From assembly GCA_937918935.1 (NCBI GenBank), contig CAKZSI010000046.1, forward strand, positions 1 to 51,516: a DNA stretch of 51,516 nt, written 5' to 3'. Positions 43,319 through 50,352 of the stretch are shown in pieces. Numbering within the stretch: position 1 is the stretch's first letter; each line of letters starts with the position of its first letter. The translations under genes and the position numbers were made by a program. The DNA is from an uncultured Chloroflexales bacterium. Lineage in GTDB: Bacteria > Chloroflexota > Chloroflexia > Chloroflexales > Chloroflexaceae. A model generated the notes under the pieces. That model saw nothing but the letters and a program-made list of their open reading frames with translations, did no database searches and was not told where the DNA came from.

Positions 43319-44534
43319 CCTGGACCTCCTTGTTGAGCTTACGACCATCGTCGGTGCTGCGCGCCGTGATCGGGCCGATGCCTGCCGGGGCGCCTGAGGG
43401 GTTGAGCATTTCGATAGGCGCCTCGCGATGTTCTCGCTGCCGGTGCGCCTGGAGGGCGCTGGCAAGGGTAAGCAGCAGAAAGAGCACAATCGCCAGCGCG
43501 TTGAGCATCCCGCCCCAGCGACGGAGGTCGAGGCGCAAGGTCAGATCGCCGGCAACGCGCAGGAGCAGCGACAGGTGGAGCGCCACGAGGGGCAGGTAGC
43601 TCCAGCGACGAAAGTTAAGGGGGATCTGCAACAGGGCAGGGATAATGATCGGCGCGTGGCCGAAGATCATGGCGAAGACGAAGCCGACGAACACGGCGTG
43701 CAGCAAAGCGTCGTATACCGGCCCGGCATAAACAGCGCCAGCGTTCAGGGCGATTATGCCGGCGACCAGCAGCCAGACGCTTCCCGAGAGGATGCACACC
43801 GCGCTGAAGCGCGGCAGCCCCGGTCGTCGAATGGTACGCCGGGCGATGTCGAAAGTCAGCAGCCAGAGGCCGAGGAGAATAAAGCCGGCGCCACTGAGCC
43901 GGACGCCCGTCGCGTAGGCGACCGTGGTTGCACCCAGGCCCAGCAACAGGGTAGCAATACCGAGCACAAAGACCTGCAATGCCCATGCTGGAAGCCGGCG
44001 CAGACGCCCCAGTTCGAGCCGTTCGCCGAGGATCGTCAGGACGAGAAAGCCGGCCCACCAGAGAGACGCTACCGCCAGGGGTCGGCCTCCCAACCACAGC
44101 AGATTGCCAACGAGCCAGGCCGCCGCGCCCAGGGCCATGGTCACGACGAATCGAGCCGGCTGGCGCCTGATAAGCGCGGCGAAAACCAGCAGCAGGCCCA
44201 GGCTGCCGGCAGTGATCAGCAGGGCGCCCAGGCTCACCGGTAGTCCGGCTAGCAGCCCCAACCCGCCCGCCAGGGTGAGCAGCGGTCCGCTAAAGGCCCG
44301 GGGCCGCCCCAGGGCCACAGCCCGTTCCAGGCCGATCACCGTCCCCAGCATCCCGCAGACGAAGAGCGGGCCGTGCAGGGCCGCCAGACCAGACCCGGGT
44401 GCAGGCAGCGTCCAACCCAGCCGCAGCAATCCGCCCCAGAGGGCGCTGAGCAACAGCCCCGATACACCTGCTGCCAGAACGGCGCGGACCAGCAGGGCTC
44501 GACGGCTGAGCGATGAGGGTACAGGTGCGGTCAT
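43305..44534 (-). CDS. NnrS-like polytopic membrane protein
   Basis: 409 residues with about 11-12 transmembrane segments. Conserved-looking His residues occur in membrane contexts: 'LAALHGPLFVCGMLGTVIGLERAVALG' and 'YDALLHAVFVGFVFAMIFGHAPIIIPALL', and also 'LPLVALHLSLLLRVAGD'. This pattern resembles NnrS, a heme- and copper-containing membrane protein that relieves nitric oxide stress. Overall similarity is judged by eye, so a distant relative is possible. ATG 44534 is chosen over 44537 because it sits 5 nt after GGAGG. First gene of a three-gene operon with DUF2249 and globin-fusion proteins. Confidence 0.68.
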   Translation of the reverse strand: MTAPVPSSLSRRALLVRAVLAAGVSGLLLSALWGGLLRLGWTLPAPGSGLAALHGPLFVCGMLGTVIGLERAVALGRPRAFSGPLLTLAGGLGLLAGLPVSLGALLITAGSLGLLLVFAALIRRQPARFVVTMALGAAAWLVGNLLWLGGRPLAVASLWWAGFLVLTILGERLELGRLRRLPAWALQVFVLGIATLLLGLGATTVAYATGVRLSGAGFILLGLWLLTFDIARRTIRRPGLPRFSAVCILSGSVWLLVAGIIALNAGAVYAGPVYDALLHAVFVGFVFAMIFGHAPIIIPALLQIPLNFRRWSYLPLVALHLSLLLRVAGDLTLRLDLRRWGGMLNALAIVLFLLLTLASALQAHRQREHREAPIEMLNPSGAPAGIGPITARSTDDGRKLNKEVQDGTA

Positions 44535-44651
44535 CATAACCTCCGGGTACGCTGGTGGCGCGAGGGTTACCGGCAGGGGCCTTTGTGCCTGACTGCCTCC
44601 CAGTAACCGCCGTGGTAGTGAGGGTTTCAAAAGAATGGCTTGTAGGAGCTT

Positions 44652-44696
44652 AGTCTACCCCGCTTTGATGGCAGCGACTATGACATTTGTCACATA
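44652..44696 (-). promoter_or_regulatory. CRP/FNR-type site with promoter for the NnrS-like operon
   Basis: Minus strand TGTGA-CAAATG-TCATA (44694-44679) fits the TGTGA-N6-TCACA pattern of CRP/FNR-family regulators. A -10-like TAGACT lies at 44657-44652. If transcription starts 12 nt from its first base, the palindrome centre falls at about -41.5, the usual class II activator position. Confidence 0.6.
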
Positions 44697-44760
44697 CAAT
44701 GACCCACGGCGCTACGATCGCTTACGCCCCCCAGGTGTGCAGACGCAAGCGGATCCCCGG

Positions 44761-45660
44761 TCACACGCCGCCGAGCATCGCCGCGGTGAAGACCCGGCCC
44801 GCGACGGCGAAGGCGGAGATGCCCGAGAGCAGGGTGCCAACGGTGCACTTCAGGGCCAGTAATGCACCCCATCCCTGGAGCACGCCGCCGGCCAGCGCGC
44901 TGCTTACGCCCCGCCACGTCGGGCGCGATGGGCTGAAGCGTTCAGAGACCAGGGCGGCAGCCAGGGACCCCGTTACCAGGCCGCTGATCAGCAGGCCGTT
45001 GTTGGTGATGGTGCGAACGACCTGGGTGGCGCAGCCGGGCAGCGTATCCAGTCCGTAGAGCCGGGCGCGCAGCAACCCGGCGCCATCCAGGGCAGTGCGG
45101 GCCAGGCTGCCGAGTTGCGAGGTGACTCCGAGGCCGGCAGTGGCGCCGAGCAGGGCGAACGGGGCGCGGGTCGAGCCTTCACCCAGGCGGTAGAGGTGGC
45201 CGCTGATGCACGCGCCAGAGAGCGCCATCCCCAGGCCAGAGGCCAGGCCCGCCACCACCAGCACCCAGCTCACCGGCCCGATGTGCGCCTCAGCCGGCAG
45301 GCGCCCCACGAACGGGCTGGGCAGAAAGCCCCCCAGCACCAGCGCGTAGCCGATCGAACCGGCGGCCAGCGCAGCCAGAATGGCGTAGCTTGGACCGGTG
45401 TTGCGGTGCTCGATCCCGTCGCGCAATATGCAGAAGAAACAGAAGCGCCCCCGCTCGAACACGATCCCCGGTGCCAGTCCCAGGAGCAGCGACAGCGCCG
45501 CCGGCGCGCCCCGGCCCGGAGTGACGTGAAGACCCCGGGCCAGGGCCAGCAGCGCCACGAGGATCAACACCGCCGCCGCCGCCCGTAGCGCGCCGGCGTA
45601 ACGTGGTACGAAAGCCGCAGCCCGATCGTTCGAGCTGCGCGTGACAGGAGGGAGATTCAT
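44761..45660 (-). CDS. YeeE/YedE family sulfur-compound transporter
   Basis: 299-residue membrane protein with about nine hydrophobic segments and family signatures 'ERGRFCFFCILRDG', 'LSGACISGHLYRLGEGS' and 'LKCTVGTLLSGISAFAVAGRVF', each with the conserved Cys. YeeE (TsuA) proteins import thiosulfate; relatives move other sulfur or selenium species. The protein ends abruptly after 'VFTAAMLGGV'; the same frame after the TGA reads PGIRLRLHTWGA, which could be a lost C-terminus. It is preceded by a rhodanese remnant on the same strand, a functional match for sulfur handling. Confidence 0.85.
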   Translation of the reverse strand: MNLPPVTRSSNDRAAAFVPRYAGALRAAAAVLILVALLALARGLHVTPGRGAPAALSLLLGLAPGIVFERGRFCFFCILRDGIEHRNTGPSYAILAALAAGSIGYALVLGGFLPSPFVGRLPAEAHIGPVSWVLVVAGLASGLGMALSGACISGHLYRLGEGSTRAPFALLGATAGLGVTSQLGSLARTALDGAGLLRARLYGLDTLPGCATQVVRTITNNGLLISGLVTGSLAAALVSERFSPSRPTWRGVSSALAGGVLQGWGALLALKCTVGTLLSGISAFAVAGRVFTAAMLGGV

Positions 45661-45680
45661 ACGAATGCTATTATGCTAGA

Positions 45681-45702
45681 ATACTAGCTTATTAGGATAC
45701 TA
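45681..45702 (-). promoter_or_regulatory. AT-rich promoter region of the YeeE-like gene
   Basis: Two TAGTAT hexamers (minus strand, 45702-45697 and 45686-45681), 16 bp apart, in an unusually AT-rich stretch just before the start codon. Either could be the -10; a CTAG-N4-CTAG palindrome overlaps the second. Confidence 0.4.
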
Positions 45703-45798
45703 TATGTATTACCGGGGAGACCAGAGCCGTACTCGGGGCTGTCCCAATCCGGTAGAGGCTGTGTTCGCTCGGACGTTCTGTCCGCTCCCTCAACCCGG

Positions 45799-45839
45799 CG
45801 GGAGGGTGTGGGAGGGCGCAGCCCTTCCACACCCTCCCG
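45799..45839. repeat. Module A hairpin with 19-bp arms
   Basis: Arms at 45799-45817 and 45821-45839 pair over 19 positions with one G-T wobble, loop GCA. It begins just downstream of the in-family stop codon (45847) of the rhodanese remnant. Confidence 0.7.
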
Positions 45840-45846
45840 GATCTCC

Positions 45847-46364
45847 TTACTGCCCACCCCAGACCGTGCCGATGGGGTTCTCGATTCGGTCCACGAACCA
45901 TCGTAGAGGGCCACGTCATAGCCCAGGATCTGGCTTAGTACGAACCAGGTGTGGCTGGCCCGTTCGCCGATGCGACAGTAGGTGATGATCGGCTTGCTGC
46001 CGTCAATGCCCTTCCCGGCGTACAGGGTGCGCAGTTCCTGCTCCGACTTGAAGGTGCCGTTCTCGTTCAGGGCCTGCTTCCAGGGGATGTTGACCGCGCC
46101 GGGAATGTGGCCGGCGCGCACGGCCAGTTCCTGGAAGCCCTCGGGGGCGAAGATCTTCCCGGAGAACTCATCGGGCAAGCGGATGTCAATCAGAGCCTTG
46201 TCCTGCTGCCCCTCGACCACTTGCAGCACATCGGGCAGTTTCACGCGCAACTGTTCCCGCTGGCTCACGGTAAAGTCGCCCGGGGAGGGAGCGGGCGGGG
46301 TGAGGGCCAGTTCGCGGTTCTCGGCTTCCCAGAGGGCGCGCCCGCCATCGAGGAGCCGCACATC
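45847..46364 (-). pseudogene. Rhodanese (thiosulfate sulfurtransferase) remnant
   Basis: Homology starts in mid-protein at 'DVRLLDGGRALWEAENRELAL', normally the end of rhodanese domain 1, and goes on through a full domain 2 with catalytic Cys in 'TYCRIGERASHTWF'. The first domain is missing, and a module A repeat (46383-46403) sits where it would be. After 'YDGSWTE' the open frame leaves the family pattern and runs through a second repeat to 45684; a shifted frame reads 'RIENPIGTVWGGQ' and stops at 45847. So the gene looks 5'-truncated and 3'-frameshifted, although domain 2 could still fold. Sits upstream of the YeeE-like transporter. Confidence 0.65.
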
Positions 46365-46382
46365 GCGCTGTACGGGAGGGTC

Positions 46383-46403
46383 GGGGAGGGCCTGGCCCTC
46401 TCG
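46383..46403. repeat. Module A hairpin at the truncated end of the rhodanese
   Basis: GGGGAGGGC, CTG, GCCCTCTC. Lies directly before the break in the rhodanese homology. Confidence 0.55.
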
Positions 46404-46435
46404 GGAACACTTCCTTACGGCGCGCCGCAAGGCCC

Positions 46436-46660
46436 CTAACGCCAGAAGCGCCCGATCAGGTTCGCCAGGAGGGTCAGAACCAGACTGATGAGGAGCATGG
46501 TTCCGAGGGGGATGTAGATGGTGAGACCCGGGCGCTCGATCACGATGTCGCCCGGCAGGCGCCCCAGCCAGGGCACGCGCCCCAGGAGCAGAAACAGCAA
46601 CCCCAGCCCCACCAGGGCCACGCCGATGCCAATCAGCCAGCGTCCAATGTCACCAAACAT
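46436..46660 (-). CDS. DUF2905 family membrane protein
   Basis: 74-residue protein with two transmembrane helices. The family pattern is clear: 'MFGDIGRWLIGIGVALVGLGLLFLLLGRVPWLGRLPGDIVIERPGLTIYIPLGTMLLISLVLTLLANL'. DUF2905 proteins are small inner-membrane proteins of unknown role, often encoded near the Holliday-junction genes ruvAB. Here it lies 7 bp after cbpM on the same strand, so it is probably co-transcribed with the chaperone genes. Only a weak ribosome site before the ATG. Confidence 0.88.
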   Translation of the reverse strand: MFGDIGRWLIGIGVALVGLGLLFLLLGRVPWLGRLPGDIVIERPGLTIYIPLGTMLLISLVLTLLANLIGRFWR

Positions 46661-46667
46661 AGGCCAC

Positions 46668-46988
46668 TCAACTATCGCTCCATTCGGCCTCGACCCACAG
46701 TGTCACTCGATCAGGGCGGCGCTGCCGGTGCAGCTCGGTCCGCAGTCGCGCCACCTCCCGTTGCAGCGCCAGCATACGTTTGCGCATGCACAGGATCACC
46801 AGCACCGCCTCCTGATCCAGCCCCAGATCGCTGATGAGGCGCTGCATCCGGCGCAACTCGGCCAGGTCCTCTTCGGTCACCTCCGGCCCTTCTTCGATCA
46901 CGCCCAGGTCCAGCAACTGCCGCAGCGTCTCGGTCGGCAGACCGGCCCGCGCGGCAAGTTCATCGAGCTTGGTTCGACGCGCCAGCAT
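46668..46988 (-). CDS. cbpM: Chaperone modulator CbpM-like / MerR-like protein
   Basis: 106 residues. N-terminal part resembles a MerR-type winged-helix start ('TKLDELAARAGLPTETLRQLLDLGVIEE') and the rest is a coiled coil ('DLGLDQEAVLVILCMRKRMLALQREVARLRTEL'). This is the layout of CbpM, which binds the J-domain of CbpA and inhibits it. The gene follows the DnaJ-family gene by 59 bp on the same strand, supporting that role. ATG 46988 has GAGGAG upstream. A small MerR-family regulator is the alternative reading. Confidence 0.78.
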   Translation of the reverse strand: MLARRTKLDELAARAGLPTETLRQLLDLGVIEEGPEVTEEDLAELRRMQRLISDLGLDQEAVLVILCMRKRMLALQREVARLRTELHRQRRPDRVTLWVEAEWSDS

Positions 46989-47047
46989 TGCGGTGCTCCT
47001 CAGGATAGCAAATATGAAGATACGGTTTGGGGGTTGCGCTACGCGCC

Positions 47048-47971
47048 TCACGCCGCCCGGCGGCGGGCCAGATCGCGCAGCGTCTCGATTTCCGCCTCGG
47101 AGAGCGCCTCGGGCAGCACCAGTTTGACCCGCGCAAACAGGTCACCTCGCTCCGTGGGCCGGTCAAGACGCGGCATACCCTTGCCTTTGAGTCGGAACAC
47201 GCGATCGGCCGGGGTGCGCGGGGGAATCTTGAGCTTCACCGTCCCGTCCAGGGTTGGCACGCGCACTTCACCGCCGGCCGCCGCGGTGAGGAAATCCACC
47301 GGGACGACGGTGGTCAGATCGTCGCCATCGCGCTCGAACTGCGGATGGGGTTCCACTTCGACCACCAGGTAGAGGTCGCCCGGCGGCCCGCCCGCGCGTC
47401 CGGGGCGGCCCTGCCCTGCCAGACGCACGCGGGTGCCGGTTTGCACGCCGGGAGGGATGCGGGCCTCGATCCGCCGGTCGCCAATCTGCAGCGAGCGGGT
47501 GGCGCCACGAAAGGCCTCTTCGAGCGAGATGGCAACCGGCGCCTCCACGTCGCGCCCGCGGCGCGGACGTTCCGGCCCGCGCGCCCGGGGCTGGCCGTAG
47601 ATGGAACTGAAGAACTCGGAGAACGGGCTGCCTTCGCCGAAGAGATCTTCGAAATCCTCCGGGGCCACGTTGCTCGTGTAGACGTACTGGCCCGGCGCGC
47701 TCTGCCACTGCGACCAGTTGAAATCGCCGCTACCACGCTGCTGCCAGTTCTGGTACTGCGCGCGTAGCTCGTCGTACTTGCGACGGCGTTCGGGGTCGCC
47801 GAGGGCCTGATAGGCCTCGTTGATCTCCTTGAAGCGCGCCTCGGCCTCCTTGTCGTCGGGGTTCACGTCGGGGTGGTGCTGGCGCGCCAGGTTGCGATAG
47901 GCCTTCTTGATTGTCTGTTCGTCGGCGTCGGGTGAGACGCCCAGAATGGCATAGTAGTCTTTGAATTCCAT
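47048..47971 (-). CDS. cbpA: DnaJ-family co-chaperone, CbpA type
   Basis: 307 residues. The J-domain covers 1-70 with 'HHPDVNP' containing the HPD tripeptide (33-35) that stimulates DnaK. A Gly/Ser/Gln-rich linker (about 75-130) and C-terminal peptide-binding domains ('DVEAPVAISLEEAFRGATRSL', 'IPPGVQTGTRVRLAGQG', 'GDLYLVVEVEPHPQFERDGDDL', 'LKGKGMPRL') follow. There is no Cys-rich zinc finger, which separates it from DnaJ proper. Start ATG 47971. Paired with cbpM; acts in the cytoplasm on unfolded proteins. Confidence 0.92.
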   Translation of the reverse strand: MEFKDYYAILGVSPDADEQTIKKAYRNLARQHHPDVNPDDKEAEARFKEINEAYQALGDPERRRKYDELRAQYQNWQQRGSGDFNWSQWQSAPGQYVYTSNVAPEDFEDLFGEGSPFSEFFSSIYGQPRARGPERPRRGRDVEAPVAISLEEAFRGATRSLQIGDRRIEARIPPGVQTGTRVRLAGQGRPGRAGGPPGDLYLVVEVEPHPQFERDGDDLTTVVPVDFLTAAAGGEVRVPTLDGTVKLKIPPRTPADRVFRLKGKGMPRLDRPTERGDLFARVKLVLPEALSEAEIETLRDLARRRAA

Positions 47972-48122
47972 AGGCTGGCACCGCCTGTCTGACCCGGGGG
48001 TCATGCCGGTGAACCAGGTTTGCCCCGGGGCGCGCCTTGTCCATGGCTACTATTATAGTCCCTTCTGCGGCCGCGCCGCCCTCAAATTGAGAATGTGGGA
48101 GGGCATGGTCCTCCAAACCACC

Positions 48123-48150
48123 TTGCAATGCGCTCCAGGAACAGTATAAT
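48123..48150 (+). promoter_or_regulatory. Promoter of the thiamine operon
   Basis: TTGCAA (48123-48128), 16-nt spacer, perfect TATAAT (48145-48150). The predicted leader starts near 48157 and includes a module B hairpin and the riboswitch. The 619-bp gap 47972-48590 contains no other gene. Confidence 0.65.
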
Positions 48151-48209
48151 GACTTCTATCGCAGTGAAAGAAAGGAAGCGTGACCCCTGCCCTGCGGCGG
48201 GCGGGGCCC

Positions 48210-48231
48210 GTGGGGAAACCGGGGTTCCCCG
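48210..48231. repeat. Module B hairpin in the thi leader
   Basis: GTGGGGAAACC paired with GGGTTCCCCGC, imperfect copy, upstream of the riboswitch in the same predicted RNA. Confidence 0.55.
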
Positions 48232-48264
48232 CGCCAGACAACCGAATGCCACGGTTCGTGTGGC

Positions 48265-48363
48265 CATGCTAGGGGTGCCAGAAGAGTCTGGCTGAGAGTG
48301 CGGCCCGATTGATGCCGCTAACCCTTGGAACCTGACCTGGATCATGCCAGCGTAGGGAAGCAT
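48265..48363 (+). promoter_or_regulatory. TPP riboswitch (THI element)
   Basis: Contains the conserved blocks AGGGGTGCC, GGCTGAGAG, ACCCTTGGAACCTGA, GGATCATGCCAGCGTAGGGAA, and a closing P1 stem ATGCT (48266-48270) with AGCAT (48359-48363). Binds thiamine pyrophosphate and precedes thiEML. Confidence 0.95.
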
Positions 48364-48377
48364 CGGCAGTTGCCTTC

Positions 48378-48410
48378 AACGCCGCTGATCCCTGCGATCG
48401 GCGGCGTTTT
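48378..48410 (+). terminator. Riboswitch-controlled intrinsic terminator
   Basis: AACGCCGCTGATC (48378-48390), loop CCTGC, complement GATCGGCGGCGTT (48396-48408) with TTTT at the end. Directly after the riboswitch, consistent with transcription attenuation when TPP binds. Confidence 0.85.
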
Positions 48411-48590
48411 GATGTTCCGCACTCAGAGGATCGCAGAGGGCACGGCCCTCCGCACCTCCGCCGGACGGCAGGCCAGAAGGCCGCGAACCGGGCGCCTCCC
48501 CACGGTGGGGAGAGGTTGGAAGGGGAGCAGAACCCCGCGAACGGCAACCCGTCCGTGAAACCATGTCTGAAGTAGAAAGGGTTGGCGACC

Positions 48591-49247
48591 ATGACTGGAT
48601 CGTCCCTCCCCCCGCCTGACTGGGCGCTCTACGTCATCACCGACCACCACGCCGCCGCGGGCCGTCCGCTGCTCGACCTGGTGCGGGCGGCGTTGCGCGG
48701 CGGGGCGACGGTGGTGCAACTGCGGATGAAGCACGGCTCGACCCGTGAGATGCTGGCCCTGGGGCAGGCGCTGCACGAGGTGACCCGCGCGGCCGGGGCG
48801 CCCTTGATCGTCAACGATCGCCTCGATGTGGCCCTGGCCCTCGATGCCGAGGGCGTGCACCTGGGGCAGGAGGATCTGCCGGCCCATCTGGCACGCCGGC
48901 TGATCGGGCCGGACCGGCTCCTCGGCGTTTCGGTCGAGACGGTGGAGCAGGCCGAGCAGGCCCGGCGCGATGGCGCCGATTACCTGGGTGTTGGCGACCT
49001 TTTTGGCACGCCGAGCAAGCCCGATGCCGGTCCGCCTATCGGCCTGGAGGCGCTGCGGGCGATTGCCCGCGCCGTTCCCCTGCCCAGCGTTGGCATCGGC
49101 GGCGTCACGCCGGAGAATGCCGGCGCGGTGATTGACGCGGGGGCCGTGGGGGTGGCGGTGATCTCGGCGGTTATCGGCGCCGCCGATCCGGAGCAGGCGG
49201 CCCGCGATCTGCGGGCGATTGTTGAGCAACGAAGGAGGCGAGCATGA
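48591..49247 (+). CDS. thiE: Thiamine-phosphate synthase
   Basis: 218-residue TIM-barrel enzyme joining HMP pyrophosphate and HET phosphate to thiamine phosphate. Family blocks: 'WALYVITDHHAAAGRPLLDLVRAALRGGATVVQLR', 'LIVNDRLDVALALDAEGVHLGQEDLP', 'LLGVSVETVEQAEQARRDGADYLGVGDLFGTPSK' and 'PSVGIGGVTPENAGAVIDAGAVGVAVISAVIGA'. I choose ATG 48591 with AAAGG upstream; a TTG at 48582 is an alternative. The stop overlaps thiM (ATGA). First gene after the TPP riboswitch. Confidence 0.95.
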   Translation: MTGSSLPPPDWALYVITDHHAAAGRPLLDLVRAALRGGATVVQLRMKHGSTREMLALGQALHEVTRAAGAPLIVNDRLDVALALDAEGVHLGQEDLPAHLARRLIGPDRLLGVSVETVEQAEQARRDGADYLGVGDLFGTPSKPDAGPPIGLEALRAIARAVPLPSVGIGGVTPENAGAVIDAGAVGVAVISAVIGAADPEQAARDLRAIVEQRRRRA

Positions 49248-50050
49248 GCGAGCTGGCGAACCGTGTCGCGGCGATCCTGGGGCGCGTCCGCGCCGAGAAG
49301 CCGCTGATCCACCACATCACCAACCTGGTGGTGATGAACGATACTGCCAATGTTACTCTGCACGTGGGGGCGCTGCCGGTGATGGCCCATGCCGCCGAAG
49401 AGGTGGCCGAAATGGTCACCTTGGCCGGGGCGCTGGTGCTCAACCCCGGCACCCTGACCGCCGACTGGGTCACGTCCATGTTGATCGCCGGGCGGCAGGC
49501 CAATGCCCGTAGCATTCCGGTGATCCTCGACCCCGTGGGCGCGGGAGCGACCACGCTGCGCACGCAAACGAACCTGCGGCTCCTCGACGAGCTGCAGATC
49601 GCCGTGCTGCGCGGCAACAGCGGCGAGATCGGCGCCCTGAGCGGGGCAGGCGGCGTGGTCAAAGGCGTCGAGAGCGTCGAGGGCGTGCGCGATCCCCTGG
49701 CCGTGGCCCGCGGGCTGGCCCGCGAACGCAACCTGGTGGTTGCCATTACCGGGCCACGCGACATCATCGCCGATGGCGAGCGGGCCGTCGCCGTGGACAA
49801 TGGCCACCCCTGGCTGGCCACTCTCACCGGCACCGGCTGCATGGCGACGACGATGGTGGCCGCCTTTGCCGCTGTCGAGCGCGACTATCTGCTGGCCACC
49901 GCCGGGGCGCTGGCCGCCTTTGGCCTGGCCGCCGAACTGGCCGCGGCTCAGTCCCACGGTCCGGCCAGTTTCAAGGTGGCGCTCTTTGATCATCTGTATC
50001 ACCTTACCCCCGAGCAACTGGCCGCCGGGGCGCGGATCACGGCGCTGTAG
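49244..50050 (+). CDS. thiM: Hydroxyethylthiazole kinase
   Basis: 268-residue salvage kinase phosphorylating 4-methyl-5-(2-hydroxyethyl)thiazole, which supplies ThiE. N-terminal 'PLIHHITNLVVMNDTANVTLHVGALPVMAHAAEEVAEM', 'LVLNPGTL', 'PVILDPVGAGATTLRT', 'VLRGNSGEI' and the ATP-site 'VDNGHPWLATLTGTGCMATT', with the catalytic Cys in GTGCM, are typical. Start overlaps the thiE stop by 4 nt. A module A hairpin follows 20 bp after the stop. Confidence 0.95.
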   Translation: MSELANRVAAILGRVRAEKPLIHHITNLVVMNDTANVTLHVGALPVMAHAAEEVAEMVTLAGALVLNPGTLTADWVTSMLIAGRQANARSIPVILDPVGAGATTLRTQTNLRLLDELQIAVLRGNSGEIGALSGAGGVVKGVESVEGVRDPLAVARGLARERNLVVAITGPRDIIADGERAVAVDNGHPWLATLTGTGCMATTMVAAFAAVERDYLLATAGALAAFGLAAELAAAQSHGPASFKVALFDHLYHLTPEQLAAGARITAL

Positions 50051-50070
50051 GCCCCCGCAGGAGCCTGTTC

Positions 50071-50093
50071 CCGGGAGGGCGAAGCCCTCCCGG
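50071..50093. repeat. Module A hairpin after thiM
   Basis: CCGGGAGGGC, GAA, GCCCTCCCGG: perfect 10-bp arms, followed by ACCCTCCC. Confidence 0.65.
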
Positions 50094-50128
50094 ACCCTCC
50101 CATCGGGCGGGGGCGGCCTTCGAGGCGT

Positions 50129-50325
50129 GGGCGCGTGCCACCCGCGGGGGCGTGGGGACACCGGGTGTCCCCGCACTGCTCTAACCGGGGCCGGGGGGCG
50201 CGGGCGCGTGCCACCCGGGGGGCGTGGGGACACCGGGTGTCCCCGCACTGCTCCAACCGGGGCCGGGGGGGCCACAGCGCGTACCACCCGGCAGGGGCAG
50301 GAGGAAACCCAGTTTCCCCGTTTTT
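50129..50325. repeat. Tandem repeat array built on module B variants
   Basis: Two near-identical units start at 50129 and 50202 (period 73), with a third, decayed one from about 50271. Each has GGGGACACC, G, GGTGTCCCC (50154-50172 and 50226-50244), flanked by GGGCGCGTGCCACCC and CTAACCGGGGCC-like sequence. The third reverts to a GGAAACC/AGTTTCC form. They fill most of the 302-bp thiM-thiL gap. Confidence 0.75.
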
Positions 50326-50352
50326 CATATCACCCATTCGAAGGAGAGGCCC

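Noticed and set aside
45684-46430. Intact 248-residue rhodanese gene
   Set aside because: Both ends of the frame are translated repeat hairpins; only the central part shows rhodanese homology.
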